Shown: positions 16,422 to 24,120 of the stretch, in pieces
Layout: each line of letters opens with the position of its first letter
Numbering within the stretch: the first letter of the stretch is position 1
From: CAYOEV01 sp964403075
GTDB lineage: Bacteria > Bacteroidota > Bacteroidia > Cytophagales > Cyclobacteriaceae
NCBI GenBank assembly: GCA_964403075.1
Contig: CAYOEV010000029.1
Span: forward strand, 1 to 31,922
Direction: 5' to 3'
DNA length: 31,922 nucleotides
Notes under the pieces: model-generated
Seen by the model: the letters and a program-made list of their open reading frames with translations, nothing else
What the model was told of the DNA's origin: nothing
Databases searched by the model: none
Made by a program: the position numbers and the translations under genes

Positions 16422-16898
16422 TTAATCGCTTTTCCTGGTGAATTTAAAGTATCCGGACAAACTCAAAAGTGCATTAAAAGATTTAAAATGATCGAACATT
16501 ACGTGTTTGTTTGCAGGGGGTATGTTTTCAAGTGCTGCTTCAGTAAAAAAATCGACTGCCACCAGCATTTGCTGTTGGGTCTCAGGATCTGCACCAAGTT
16601 TAAGCACGCCGGCATTGCAACTAACCTTAAAGAATAATTCCAGGGCGTGCAATTCTTTATCCATGTGCTCATGAATAAATAAAAACCGATCCACGCTTAT
16701 TTTCAACCCGGTTTCCTCCAAAAATTCCCTCACCAGCGCTTTTTCGGCTGACTCTTCGAATTCAACCCCACCGCCAGGTGGCGACCAAAGATGACCAGCT
16801 GTACCCAGCCCCTGATGCTTGAGGAGTAGCAATCTATTATTCTCGATAAGTAAGCCACAACTTCTGACACGAACCTTATATTTGTAATCATCAACCAT
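16422..16898 (-). CDS. Nudix hydrolase
   Basis: A 158-residue pyrophosphohydrolase of the Nudix superfamily. The Nudix box is complete, GGGVEFEESAEKALVREFLEETG (about residues 41-63), with the metal-binding REFLEE glutamates. The N-terminal strands VRSCGLLIENNRLLLLKH are typical. The substrate is unknown; the short simple architecture resembles 8-oxo-dGTP or nucleoside-diphosphate-derivative hydrolases. A 39-bp gap separates it from the divergent DUF1573 gene, whose likely -7 element lies inside this coding region. A weaker, one-mismatch element (CATATTTG, minus strand, 16911-16904) sits just in front of its own ATG. Confidence 0.88.
   Translation of the reverse strand: MVDDYKYKVRVRSCGLLIENNRLLLLKHQGLGTAGHLWSPPGGGVEFEESAEKALVREFLEETGLKISVDRFLFIHEHMDKELHALELFFKVSCNAGVLKLGADPETQQQMLVAVDFFTEAALENIPPANKHVMFDHFKSFNALLSLSGYFKFTRKSD
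16877..16884 (+). promoter_or_regulatory. Probable -7 promoter element of the DUF1573 gene
   Basis: TATATTTG is an exact match to TAnnTTTG, about 53 bp upstream of the chosen ATG and inside the start of the divergent Nudix gene. Transcription from about 16890 would give a leader near 48 nt. No clear TTTG box is seen at the expected upstream spacing. Confidence 0.45.
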
Positions 16899-16937
16899 GA
16901 GTCCAAATATGTCGTATGGGTGTTAAAACAGTCACTT

Positions 16938-17336
16938 ATGAAACCGTTATTGATTTTATTTTTTGCACTTAATACTTCCTTCATCCTTGCGCAGGAACCA
17001 GACCCCAATCAGGGGCCTATCATCGCTTTCGAAAATCCTTCACATGATTTTGGCGACATCGCTCAGGGAGATGTGGTCAATCATGTCTTTACATTTGAAA
17101 ACAATGGCAATGCACCACTCATTCTCTCCAATGTGTTGACCACCTGCGGTTGTACCGCTCCGGAGTGGCCCAATCAACCCATAGGGCCGGGTGAAGTGGG
17201 CACCATTAAAGTGCAATTTAACAGCACCGGAAAAGTAGGTGTTCAGCACAAGACCATCACCGTTTTGTCCAATGCACAAAATGCACGTGAAACCATTAAG
17301 ATCATGACCAATGTGATGCCTGCGGGAAGTCGCTGA
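16938..17336 (+). CDS. Secreted DUF1573 domain protein
   Basis: A 132-residue exported protein with a signal peptide ending at FILAQ (about residue 17). A single immunoglobulin-like DUF1573 domain follows: PSHDFGDIAQGDVVNHVFTFENNGN, then ILSNVLTTCGCTAPEWP with the family's paired cysteines, then VGTIKVQFNSTGKVG. Proteins of this family are common in the Bacteroidota periplasm and their role is not established. I start at the ATG before the signal peptide. A GTG 18 nt earlier would add MLKQSL without benefit. A clear intrinsic terminator follows. Confidence 0.88.
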   Translation: MKPLLILFFALNTSFILAQEPDPNQGPIIAFENPSHDFGDIAQGDVVNHVFTFENNGNAPLILSNVLTTCGCTAPEWPNQPIGPGEVGTIKVQFNSTGKVGVQHKTITVLSNAQNARETIKIMTNVMPAGSR

Positions 17337-17362
17337 GCTGCTTCGCTACCCGATGAATGTAC

Positions 17363-17389
17363 AAAGCCATCCGAAAGGGGTGGCTTTTT
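17363..17389 (+). terminator. Intrinsic terminator after the DUF1573 gene
   Basis: AAAGCCATCC (17363-17372) pairs with GGGTGGCTTT (10 bp with one U-G pair; loop GAAAG), followed by a T run to 17389. It lies 27 bp past the stop codon. It also rules out the long upstream start (17357) for the next gene. Confidence 0.85.
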
Positions 17390-17443
17390 CTACTTGTCGT
17401 CAACCAAAAGACTAAAAAATTGGTTGATACTGAAAAACGAGAC

Positions 17444-17872
17444 ATGAAGACTTTATGGTTGGTATTTGCCGTGACGCTGACAGCGGCATGCAGTCAAGAT
17501 GATGGTTACGGCAGCAACAATAATTCTGGAAACAATAACAACAACTCACCCACTCCAGACTTTGTGGTCACTGCAACGAGTAGTTCAAACTATACTTTCA
17601 ATGGCAGTGGCTTCACTGGTGCGGCTGACCCGGAGTTGACGCTAACGAGAGGGGAGACCTATGTTTTTGAAATCAATGCCTCTGCACATCCCTTCTGGAT
17701 TAAAACGGTGGCAGGTACTGGCTCAGGGAATGCATTTGAAGATGGGGTGACCAATAATGGTGAGAACGTAGGATTGATCACCTTCACCGTGCCCAGCGAT
17801 GCACCCGATACATTGTTTTACAATTGTGGCGTTCACTCGTCCATGACCAACCGAATCAATATCATAGATTAA
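17444..17872 (+). CDS. Cupredoxin-like lipoprotein
   Basis: A 142-residue lipoprotein. The signal sequence MKTLWLVFAVTLTAAC ends in a lipobox with the lipidated C16. An Asn/Gly/Ser-rich linker follows (about 17-36), then a beta-sandwich with apparent type-1 copper ligands: H82 in SAHPFWIK and C128, H131 and M134 in YNCGVHSSM. These are in the order His-Cys-His-Met seen in plastocyanin-type domains. It is presumably an electron carrier or copper-binding protein at the cell envelope; its partner is unknown. I start at the ATG just before the signal peptide, because the longer in-frame extension upstream reads through the previous gene's terminator. A strong terminator follows. Confidence 0.85.
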   Translation: MKTLWLVFAVTLTAACSQDDGYGSNNNSGNNNNNSPTPDFVVTATSSSNYTFNGSGFTGAADPELTLTRGETYVFEINASAHPFWIKTVAGTGSGNAFEDGVTNNGENVGLITFTVPSDAPDTLFYNCGVHSSMTNRINIID

Positions 17873-17896
17873 TTGCAGAAGGTCATCGTTACAAAT

Positions 17897-17933
17897 GCCC
17901 GATCAATTATTGAGAATTGATCGGGCTTTTTTT
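17897..17933 (+). terminator. Strong intrinsic terminator after the cupredoxin gene
   Basis: GCCCGATCAATT (17897-17908) and AATTGATCGGGC (17915-17926) form a perfect 12-bp stem around a 6-nt loop, followed by seven T residues. The T run includes the first bases of the stop codon of the convergent YggS gene. On the opposite strand the T run is poor, so it acts mainly for the plus-strand gene. Confidence 0.92.
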
Positions 17934-18594
17934 AATTACGTGCACCAAAAATACTACTCCCAATCCGGATCATATTGCTACCCTCGCGGATGGCCAGTAC
18001 ATAATCATTGCTCATGCCCATTGAAAGCACATGCGCATCAATGTCGGCACCCGCCGACTTCCTCAATTTTTCAAACCAGTAACGCAGCTGACGAAATTCA
18101 TCTGTGATTTTTTCTTCGTCATCGGTGAAGGTGGCCATGCCCATGAGCCCATCTATTTGAACGGCCGGAAATTCCCCCGCTTTAATCAGGGCAATCACGT
18201 CGTCCAGCTCATTTTCGTCAAATCCAAATTTGGATTCTTCCTGGGCAATGTGCATCTGAAGCAGACAATGAATGACGCGGTCATGTTTTTTCGCTTGCTT
18301 GTTGATTTCTCTCAGAAGTCGCTCGCTGTCTACGCTGTGGATCAGGTAAATGAATGGGGCGAGGTATTTGACCTTATTTCGTTGCAAATGACCGATCATG
18401 TGCCAATGGATGTCTTTGGGCAATGCCTCATGCTTGGCCGTCATTTCCTGTACCTTATTTTCTCCAAAATGCCTTTGACCGGCGTCATAGGCTTCCTGAA
18501 GCAGTTCTATAGGCTTGGTTTTACTTACCGCAACCAATGTGCAGGTTTCTGGTAGCTGTTCCTTGAGGGTAATCAGATTTTTGGCAATGTTCAT
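17932..18594 (-). CDS. YggS/PLPBP family pyridoxal phosphate homeostasis protein
   Basis: A 220-residue single-domain PLP-binding TIM-barrel protein without known catalytic activity, important for vitamin B6 and amino-acid homeostasis. The PLP lysine lies in LVAVSKTKP (K25), with HFGENKVQE, WHMIGHLQRNK, the glycine-rich LMGMATF, LSMGMSNDY and the phosphate-binding VRIGSSIFG-like MIRIGSSIFGARN at the C-terminus. All standard signatures are present. It diverges from the GH3 gene with only 27 bp between start codons. Confidence 0.93.
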   Translation of the reverse strand: MNIAKNLITLKEQLPETCTLVAVSKTKPIELLQEAYDAGQRHFGENKVQEMTAKHEALPKDIHWHMIGHLQRNKVKYLAPFIYLIHSVDSERLLREINKQAKKHDRVIHCLLQMHIAQEESKFGFDENELDDVIALIKAGEFPAVQIDGLMGMATFTDDEEKITDEFRQLRYWFEKLRKSAGADIDAHVLSMGMSNDYVLAIREGSNMIRIGSSIFGARN

Positions 18595-18609
18595 TTTCTG
18601 TGAGTACGT

Positions 18610-18617
18610 TAGATTTG
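18610..18617 (+). promoter_or_regulatory. Possible -7 element of the GH3-like gene
   Basis: TAGATTTG is an exact TAnnTTTG match, but it ends only four bases before the ATG. Transcription from it would begin at or within the start codon, giving a leaderless mRNA. No -33 TTTG box is seen at the usual 19-21 nt spacing. It may be chance. Confidence 0.3.
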
Positions 18618-18621
18618 GCCC

Positions 18622-20175
18622 ATGGCAATTTTAGGAAGTTTACTTAAAAAGGGAATTACGTTGAGGGAAAGTGTGGTGCAGCAATATACTTCTCCCATCG
18701 AATTGCAAAAACAAGAATTGCGCGAACTCCTCATTCATACGCAACATACCGCATTTGCCAAAGCCCATCATTTCAACGATATTCTCAAGGCCTTTCGCAA
18801 ACACGACAACCATGCATTTTACGAAGCATACAAATCTCATGTACCTGTTTTTGACTACAACAAAATTTACGACGAATGGTGGCATTTGGCCCGGGAAGGA
18901 AAGAGTAATGTTTGTTGGCCCGGAAAGATCAGGTATTTCGCGTTGAGCTCGGGTACGTCCGGATCTCCTTCCAAGCACATCCCAATTACCCGTGACATGA
19001 TGAAATCCATTCGTAGAACCTCGGTGCGGCAAATGATGTGCATGTCGAAATATGACCTACCAGAAGATCTGTTCACCAAAGGTATTTTGATGTTGGGTGG
19101 TAGCACCAATCTTAGAAAAAATGGCCGCTACTTCGAGGGAGATCTCAGTGGAATTACCACCTCTCAAATTCCATTTTGGTTTCAGCATTTTTATAAGCCC
19201 GGTAAAAAGATTGCCAAAAGCAGTTGGGATGAAAAATTGGACGAAATCACCTTAAAGGCGAGAAATTGGGACATTGGTATTATCGCTGGCGTTCCTGCCT
19301 GGTTGCAGATGTTGATGGAGAAGATCATCAATTACTACAAGGTAGATTCCATTCATGACATTTGGCCGAACTTGTCGATCTTCGTGCATGGAGGGGTGTC
19401 TTTTGAGCCATACCGGAAAGGCTTTGAGCGCTTATTGGGCAGGCCATTGATTTACATGGAAACCTACCTGGCATCAGAGGGTTTTATTGCTTTTCAGGCC
19501 ATCCCCAACAACCGTTCCATGCGCATTGTATTGAACAATGGCATCTTTTATGAATTTGTCCCTTTCGATGATAAAAATTTCAATGAAGAAGGAGTGATGG
19601 TGGAAAATCCGGTCACGTTGAAGATCGATCAAATAGTTGAAAATAAAGAATATGCACTTTTGATAACCACCAATGCGGGGGCTTACCGCTACCTCATTGG
19701 CGATGTGATCAAATTTGTATCGCTGGAGCAGTCTGAGATGATAATCACTGGTAGAACCAAGCACTTTTTAAGTCTGTGCGGAGAACACCTAAGTGTAGAC
19801 AATATGAATCATGCCATTGAGCTCACCTGTGAGGAACTGAACGTGGATATTCGTGAGTTCACGGTCATTGGCGAGCCGCACGGGTCACTTTTCTCCCACC
19901 GATGGTATGTAGGCACCGATGATAATCCAGAGGAGGAAAAAGTGAGGGCGACCATCGATCGTCATTTGAAAGCCTTGAATGACGACTATGCCGTAGAGCG
20001 CGGGGCGGCGTTAGAGGAAATATTTTTACACGTGCTGCCTACTGCGGCATTTCTGGATTGGATGAAGATTCACAACAAAATTGGTGCACAAAACAAATTT
20101 CCAAGGGTATTGAAGGGTGAGCAGGCAGAGGCCTGGAAGCACTACCTTAAAGAACGCAAGTTTTTGTATTCATGA
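18622..20175 (+). CDS. GH3-family acyl-adenylating enzyme (auxin-responsive GH3 homologue)
   Basis: A 517-residue member of the GH3 branch of adenylate-forming enzymes. In plants these activate a carboxylic acid with ATP and join it to an amino acid. The ATP-binding motifs are visible in order: SSGTSGSPSK (109-118), TYLASEG (281-287), YRYLIGDVI (355-363) and GRTK (377-380). There is no membrane segment or carrier domain. The substrates of bacterial GH3 homologues are mostly unknown, so I do not assign one. It is translationally coupled (ATGA) to a LysE-type exporter, which suggests an amino acid or its conjugate as substrate or product; this is inference. Confidence 0.88.
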   Translation: MAILGSLLKKGITLRESVVQQYTSPIELQKQELRELLIHTQHTAFAKAHHFNDILKAFRKHDNHAFYEAYKSHVPVFDYNKIYDEWWHLAREGKSNVCWPGKIRYFALSSGTSGSPSKHIPITRDMMKSIRRTSVRQMMCMSKYDLPEDLFTKGILMLGGSTNLRKNGRYFEGDLSGITTSQIPFWFQHFYKPGKKIAKSSWDEKLDEITLKARNWDIGIIAGVPAWLQMLMEKIINYYKVDSIHDIWPNLSIFVHGGVSFEPYRKGFERLLGRPLIYMETYLASEGFIAFQAIPNNRSMRIVLNNGIFYEFVPFDDKNFNEEGVMVENPVTLKIDQIVENKEYALLITTNAGAYRYLIGDVIKFVSLEQSEMIITGRTKHFLSLCGEHLSVDNMNHAIELTCEELNVDIREFTVIGEPHGSLFSHRWYVGTDDNPEEEKVRATIDRHLKALNDDYAVERGAALEEIFLHVLPTAAFLDWMKIHNKIGAQNKFPRVLKGEQAEAWKHYLKERKFLYS

Positions 20176-20783
20176 GCATGTACCTGGAAGGTATGTTGTA
20201 CGGCATGTTGTTTTTATTTGCCTTGGGGCCTGCTTTTTTTGGTTTGCTGCAAACCACCTTGCATAAATCATGGCGTCATGGACTGGCTTTTGCCTCAGCC
20301 ATCTGGCTTACGGATGCAACCTTTATTGCCGTCACCCTGCTGGGCTTCTCTTCATTCATGCAGGTGGCTTCAGTTCGCATTTGGCTAGGCATCATCGGGG
20401 CGTCGGTGTTGATTGTTTACGGCATCGTTTCACTTGTTCACAAAACTGCCAACCGCCCGCCAGTGGTGGTGGGAGCCACCCCACGCGACGCATTTATCCG
20501 CGGACTGCTATTGAATGGTTTCAATCCCATGATCATTGTCTTCTGGGCGGGCCTTATTGGGGCATTGTCTGCCAGCAATGAATACCAGACCGAAGATCTG
20601 CCCTATTTTTTTGCCGGCTTCCTCACCATGGTTATTTTACTGGATGTGTTAAGGATAGCCTTCATCCGAAAGCTGGCAGGCTGGTTGCATCAAAAATGGT
20701 TTGGATACCTGACGCGGATCATCGGGGTGCTCTTTATTGTCTTTGGGGTGCGCATTTTGGTCTATCTGATCTGGGGGCTTTAA
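20172..20783 (+). CDS. LysE/RhtB-family amino acid exporter
   Basis: A 203-residue inner-membrane protein with about six hydrophobic helices (near 6-26, 37-57, 66-86, 112-134, 143-160 and 176-200). The N-terminal GMLFLFALGPAFFGLLQTTL carries the LysE-family 'G..PGP' type of signature in altered form (ALGPAF), and GLLLNGFNPMIIVFW matches the conserved N-P motif at the start of the fourth helix. Members export amino acids or related metabolites. It overlaps the GH3-like gene by four bases and its stop overlaps the stop of the convergent BatA gene in TTAA. Confidence 0.85.
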   Translation: MSMYLEGMLYGMLFLFALGPAFFGLLQTTLHKSWRHGLAFASAIWLTDATFIAVTLLGFSSFMQVASVRIWLGIIGASVLIVYGIVSLVHKTANRPPVVVGATPRDAFIRGLLLNGFNPMIIVFWAGLIGALSASNEYQTEDLPYFFAGFLTMVILLDVLRIAFIRKLAGWLHQKWFGYLTRIIGVLFIVFGVRILVYLIWGL

Positions 20784-21919
20784 TCTACCAGTGCGTTGGA
20801 TAAAAAAGTAGATTTTAAAAGCAGCCAGGAAAGGAAAAATAAAATGGCCCAGTGCAAGTATACAGCGTAATGATCCGTGATGTCGGTGTAACGCGTCTCC
20901 TTGATTTCCGCTTTTTCCAGTTGGTCAATTTCTGCAAAAACTTCTGCCAGGGCCTGTTTATTGGATACACGATAAAATTGGCCATTGGCCAGCTGGGCAA
21001 TTTCTCTCAGACTTGATTCATCTAAATAATTTTCTACATAGCGCGTGTTGCCAAAATAATCCTGACCAAAAGGCACCCTTCCATCTCGGCCAATGGCGAT
21101 GGTATAGATGCGTATACCATAGGCATAGGCAAGCTTACTGGCGGTGATGGGGTCTATGTTTCCGGCGGTATTGTCGCCGTCGCTCAGTAAAATAATTACT
21201 TTGGATGCTGCTTCAGATTCACGCAACCGGTTGGTGGATACGGCAATGGCACTGCCAATGGCTGTTCCGCTATTGGCAATTAAATCGAAATTGATGTCGT
21301 CGATGTACGTATTTAGCAAATCATAATCGGTTGTTAGCGGAGCCCGTGAGTAGGCATCTCCGGAAAATACAACCAGTCCTATTCGGTCTTGAAAACGACC
21401 CGCTATGAAATTGCGCGCCACATCCTTGGCGGCTTCCAGCCGGTTTGGACGAAAATCCTGAATTTCCATACTCTGGGAAATATCAATGGTGAGTACGATG
21501 TCTATGCCCTCGCTCCACTGATCCACCTGTTCATTTGAGGTTTGCGGCCGCGCCAGGGCCAGCAGTATGAGTAAAAGGCTGACCATCAGGAAAATCATTG
21601 GTATCCAGCGCAACCAACTGTTGGGGTCACTGCGGATGTCCTTTTTTGTCAGGGCAATGGGCAACAATTGCCGGGTACGAATGAGTATCACCCATCGCAG
21701 CAGCCAGACAAGCGGAACTGCTGCCATTAAGTAGAGCCAAAAGGGATATTGCCAGTCGAAGCTTTTAAGTTGGCTCAGGGAGAACCACCGCAGCGACAAC
21801 CACGCCCAGTCGATGGCACCGGAACGAGACACCAGCCAAACGGCCACCCCCAATACGAGTACAAAGGGAATAAAGAGCCAATAGTTACTGGCGCCAAGTG
21901 CCTGATCATCCTTTTTCAT
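20780..21919 (-). CDS. batA: BatA-like VWA-domain membrane protein
   Basis: A 379-residue inner-membrane protein of the Bat (Bacteroides aerotolerance) type. A von Willebrand A domain (about 138-325) has a complete metal-ion-dependent adhesion site: DISQS (D146, S148, S150), the threonine in NSGTAIGSA, and the aspartate in LLSDGDNT. Hydrophobic helices lie at about 13-30, 57-78, 105-123 and 352-370. The first helix and the following 25 residues are an N-terminal extension compared with typical BatA of about 330 residues. It is the last gene of a three-gene unit and overlaps its upstream neighbour by 14 bp. BatB, which usually follows, is not here. Confidence 0.85.
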   Translation of the reverse strand: MKKDDQALGASNYWLFIPFVLVLGVAVWLVSRSGAIDWAWLSLRWFSLSQLKSFDWQYPFWLYLMAAVPLVWLLRWVILIRTRQLLPIALTKKDIRSDPNSWLRWIPMIFLMVSLLLILLALARPQTSNEQVDQWSEGIDIVLTIDISQSMEIQDFRPNRLEAAKDVARNFIAGRFQDRIGLVVFSGDAYSRAPLTTDYDLLNTYIDDINFDLIANSGTAIGSAIAVSTNRLRESEAASKVIILLSDGDNTAGNIDPITASKLAYAYGIRIYTIAIGRDGRVPFGQDYFGNTRYVENYLDESSLREIAQLANGQFYRVSNKQALAEVFAEIDQLEKAEIKETRYTDITDHYAVYLHWAILFFLSWLLLKSTFLSNALVD

Positions 21920-22805
21920 TGTATCCTTTTTTTATGGCTTCCAAACGGTTGTTATACTGCGTCTCAGCAAAGGCAGACAGGCTTTGGAAATCCTGATAGA
22001 GCTTTTCGTTTTCCATACCTCCGTAAATGGATCGATCGATATTTTTTAAGGGCAATGCGAGCGATTGAGTTTTTTTCAGGTTTAAAATTTCATGGGTAGT
22101 CATCCGTGCATAAGGAACCTGCGTCAAAAACTCCAGGTGTCCTTTCCAACGTGCAAGCTGTCGTTCGGCCAGCATTATTTGTGGACGGTCTTTTAGATTT
22201 TTAACCGCCTCGTCCATTTCCAAATCAAAGGCCCGTTGACGGCCTTTTACTTTTCGAATTTGCCAATGGCGCAGAATCTGTTTGCGGAAAATCAATAATA
22301 ATGCAATGAGGATGAATAAAACCGACCCGGAAATGATCAGAAACATCGGCGTGTTGAACATCTGTTTTAAAGGCACGAAATTCGTATTGCTTCGAAGGGC
22401 TGTGGTGTCACTCACATGCGCCACCATCGCCTGGAAAGCAATTGAATCTGTAGGCGTGAATAAGGTGGTGGAATCTCCTGCTTTTCTTAAAAATACGGGT
22501 AGGCGGAAGGATTGCCAGGGGGCGATTTCAAACGACTTCAACGTGTAGCCCACGCTGTCTTTGGCCAGGCTGTCGATGACCTGTGTTTCTGTGAAGGTCT
22601 TTCGGTGCAGCAGGTATGGGGAAAAGTCGTAGGTGCTATCAGGAAGAAAGACCTCCAGAGCGAAAGGGTATTCCACCACGACCCAATAATCAAATGGCTG
22701 GCCCAGGCGCATGCTGTCCTGAACGAATCCGGCATTTATTTTTATTTCCTGAGCAACCAGCCAATGGCACGTGAGCATGCCCAGTACAAGTAATTTACCT
22801 CGCAC
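21906..22805 (-). CDS. Membrane protein of the Bat/DUF58 cluster
   Basis: A 299-residue protein with a signal peptide (about 1-19), a beta-rich extracytoplasmic region to about 150 and one transmembrane helix (about 153-170, MFLIISGSVLFILIALLL). The cytoplasmic tail is basic and helical (KVKGRQRAFDLEMDEAVKNLKDR, then NRSIYGG-like segment DRSIYGG). I do not recognise a named domain. The topology and the position between DUF58 and BatA match the BatD/DUF4381-like component of MoxR-linked clusters. It overlaps DUF58 by 11 bp and BatA by 14 bp. Confidence 0.75.
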   Translation of the reverse strand: MRGKLLVLGMLTCHWLVAQEIKINAGFVQDSMRLGQPFDYWVVVEYPFALEVFLPDSTYDFSPYLLHRKTFTETQVIDSLAKDSVGYTLKSFEIAPWQSFRLPVFLRKAGDSTTLFTPTDSIAFQAMVAHVSDTTALRSNTNFVPLKQMFNTPMFLIISGSVLFILIALLLIFRKQILRHWQIRKVKGRQRAFDLEMDEAVKNLKDRPQIMLAERQLARWKGHLEFLTQVPYARMTTHEILNLKKTQSLALPLKNIDRSIYGGMENEKLYQDFQSLSAFAETQYNNRLEAIKKGYNEKG

Positions 22806-23679
22806 GTCTCGATTGGTTTTGGTTTCTGTGACGGAACAACCGAATCAGTTTGGGTACATAATCTTCATGTACATCGATCGTCAGGTAGTTAACATCGTTG
22901 CGTGCACAAAAACGTTCCAGTTCTTCGGTATTTTGACGGTAGGTGGTATTGAGTGTTGACTTAAAGCGCCCAGCCGATGTGTTGACCCAGATTGTCTTGC
23001 CACTTTCCTTTTCTACCAAGGGTACGATACCCAGCCTGGGCATGGCAAATTCGCGTCGGTCATACAGGTGTATGACCACCAGGTCATGTTTCCTGGCCAT
23101 GCCTTTGAGCTCATGCATGTAAGCTTCATCTATGAAGTCGGAAATAAGGAAGATGATGCTTTTTCGTTTGATCAGGTTCAGGGTAAACTTGATGGCCTGC
23201 CTGAGATCAGTGCCTTTTGATACCGGAACTAACCGAAACAGACCGGTTATCAGTTCGCTGAGATGCCTGCGGCCCTTTGCCGGCTTTATGAACAGCTCCC
23301 GCTGATCGGAGAAGCACAGCAGCCCTGCGGTACTGCTTTGTTGCGTCGCAGACATGGCCAGCAATGCCGTGATTTCTTTCCCTAAGTCTTGTTTCGTACG
23401 TCCATCTCTACCGATTTCCTGCGAAGCACTTACATCCAGCAGAAAAAAAACGGTTTGTTCCTTTTCTTCTATGTAGGTATTCACGAATGTGCCATGTCCT
23501 TTGGCCGTTACTTTCCAGTTGATGGAACGAATGTCGTCGCCGTATTGATAACTTCGTACATCGTCATACTCGAGGCCCGATCCTTTGAAGATGGAATGGA
23601 AGTCCCCTTGCATCTGTGAGTTGATGGCCTTTCGTATGCGTATGTCGTAACGTCTGAGTTTTTTGAGGATATCCTTCAT
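22795..23679 (-). CDS. DUF58 domain protein of a Bat-type cluster
   Basis: A soluble 294-residue protein with the DUF58 signature GSGLEYDDVRSYQYGDDIRSINWKVTAKG in its first quarter, followed by a VWA-like fold (VFFLLDVSASQEIG, SIIFLISDF). Such proteins occur with MoxR AAA+ ATPases and Bat proteins. I prefer the internal ATG (23679, MKDILKKLRR) over the ATG at 23697 (which adds MSKLGG). The consensus promoter in front puts the transcription start near 23692, inside the upstream ATG, and the shorter start aligns better with the usual N-terminus of the family. No moxR gene lies beside it: the next gene is divergent. Confidence 0.87.
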   Translation of the reverse strand: MKDILKKLRRYDIRIRKAINSQMQGDFHSIFKGSGLEYDDVRSYQYGDDIRSINWKVTAKGHGTFVNTYIEEKEQTVFFLLDVSASQEIGRDGRTKQDLGKEITALLAMSATQQSSTAGLLCFSDQRELFIKPAKGRRHLSELITGLFRLVPVSKGTDLRQAIKFTLNLIKRKSIIFLISDFIDEAYMHELKGMARKHDLVVIHLYDRREFAMPRLGIVPLVEKESGKTIWVNTSAGRFKSTLNTTYRQNTEELERFCARNDVNYLTIDVHEDYVPKLIRLFRHRNQNQSRRAR

Positions 23680-23693
23680 CCCACCTAATTTTG
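23662..23693 (+). promoter_or_regulatory. Consensus promoter for the DUF4296-mutS2 unit
   Basis: TTTG at 23662-23665, a 20-nt spacer and TAATTTTG at 23686-23693 are an exact match to the Bacteroidota promoter form. Transcription would start near 23699 and leave about 22 nt before the ATG at 23722. The promoter lies inside the 5' part of the divergent DUF58 gene. Confidence 0.7.
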
Positions 23694-23698
23694 ACATT

Positions 23699-23728
23699 CA
23701 AAATTAATTTCCTGATCGCACATGGCAA
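23699..23728 (-). promoter_or_regulatory. Consensus promoter for the DUF58-BatA unit
   Basis: On the minus strand, TTG (23728-23726), a 19-nt spacer and TAATTTTG (23706-23699) match the consensus exactly. The -7 element is the inverted copy of the one at 23686-23693, five bases away, so the two promoters face each other. The -33 box lies within the first codons of the DUF4296 gene. Confidence 0.65.
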
Positions 23729-24114
23729 GTTGGCGCATTCAACAATTCTTTACAATGCTTTTCTTATCAATGGTTGGTTTTTCAAGCTGTTCTCCAAAGA
23801 ACAAGGAGGATATTCCTAAATTATCAAGACAAGAAACCATTGACCTAATGATTGAGCGGGTAAAACTAGAGCAAAAAATAAACCGTCTGGTGGTCATGCG
23901 GGGTTTGGATAGTGCCCATTTAATTTTTACTCATTTTGAACAGCAGTTGTTGGACTCGGCAGGGGTGTCCCGGGCAGACTTCAAGGAAAGCATTGAATAT
24001 TATCAGGCGGATGAGGAGGATTTTATAAAAATGTATGACCAGATGATTGACAGCCTCATGCTGGAAGATGCTAAGTCCGGGAAGCAGAAACCAAAAGCGC
24101 CCAAAACTGATTGA
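23722..24114 (+). CDS. DUF4296 lipoprotein
   Basis: A 130-residue lipoprotein. A signal sequence ends in GFSSC with the lipidated cysteine at C23. The remainder is a helical domain that I assign to DUF4296, a small family mainly of Bacteroidota (ETIDLMIERVKLEQKINRLV, then FEQQLLDSAGVSRADFKESIEYY), with a charged C-terminal tail. The function is unknown. It is six bases upstream of mutS2 on the same strand and probably heads that operon. Confidence 0.8.
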   Translation: MASWRIQQFFTMLFLSMVGFSSCSPKNKEDIPKLSRQETIDLMIERVKLEQKINRLVVMRGLDSAHLIFTHFEQQLLDSAGVSRADFKESIEYYQADEEDFIKMYDQMIDSLMLEDAKSGKQKPKAPKTD

Positions 24115-24120
24115 CCTTAC

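Noticed and set aside
17357..17443. N-terminal extension of the cupredoxin lipoprotein
   Set aside because: The extension reads through the terminator of the preceding gene and places residues before a normal lipoprotein signal peptide.
6414..20175. A functional link between the trp operon and the GH3-like gene as an indole-acetate (auxin) system
   Set aside because: They are about 4 kb apart in separate units. No tryptophan-to-auxin gene is present, and bacterial GH3 homologues are not tied to auxin.
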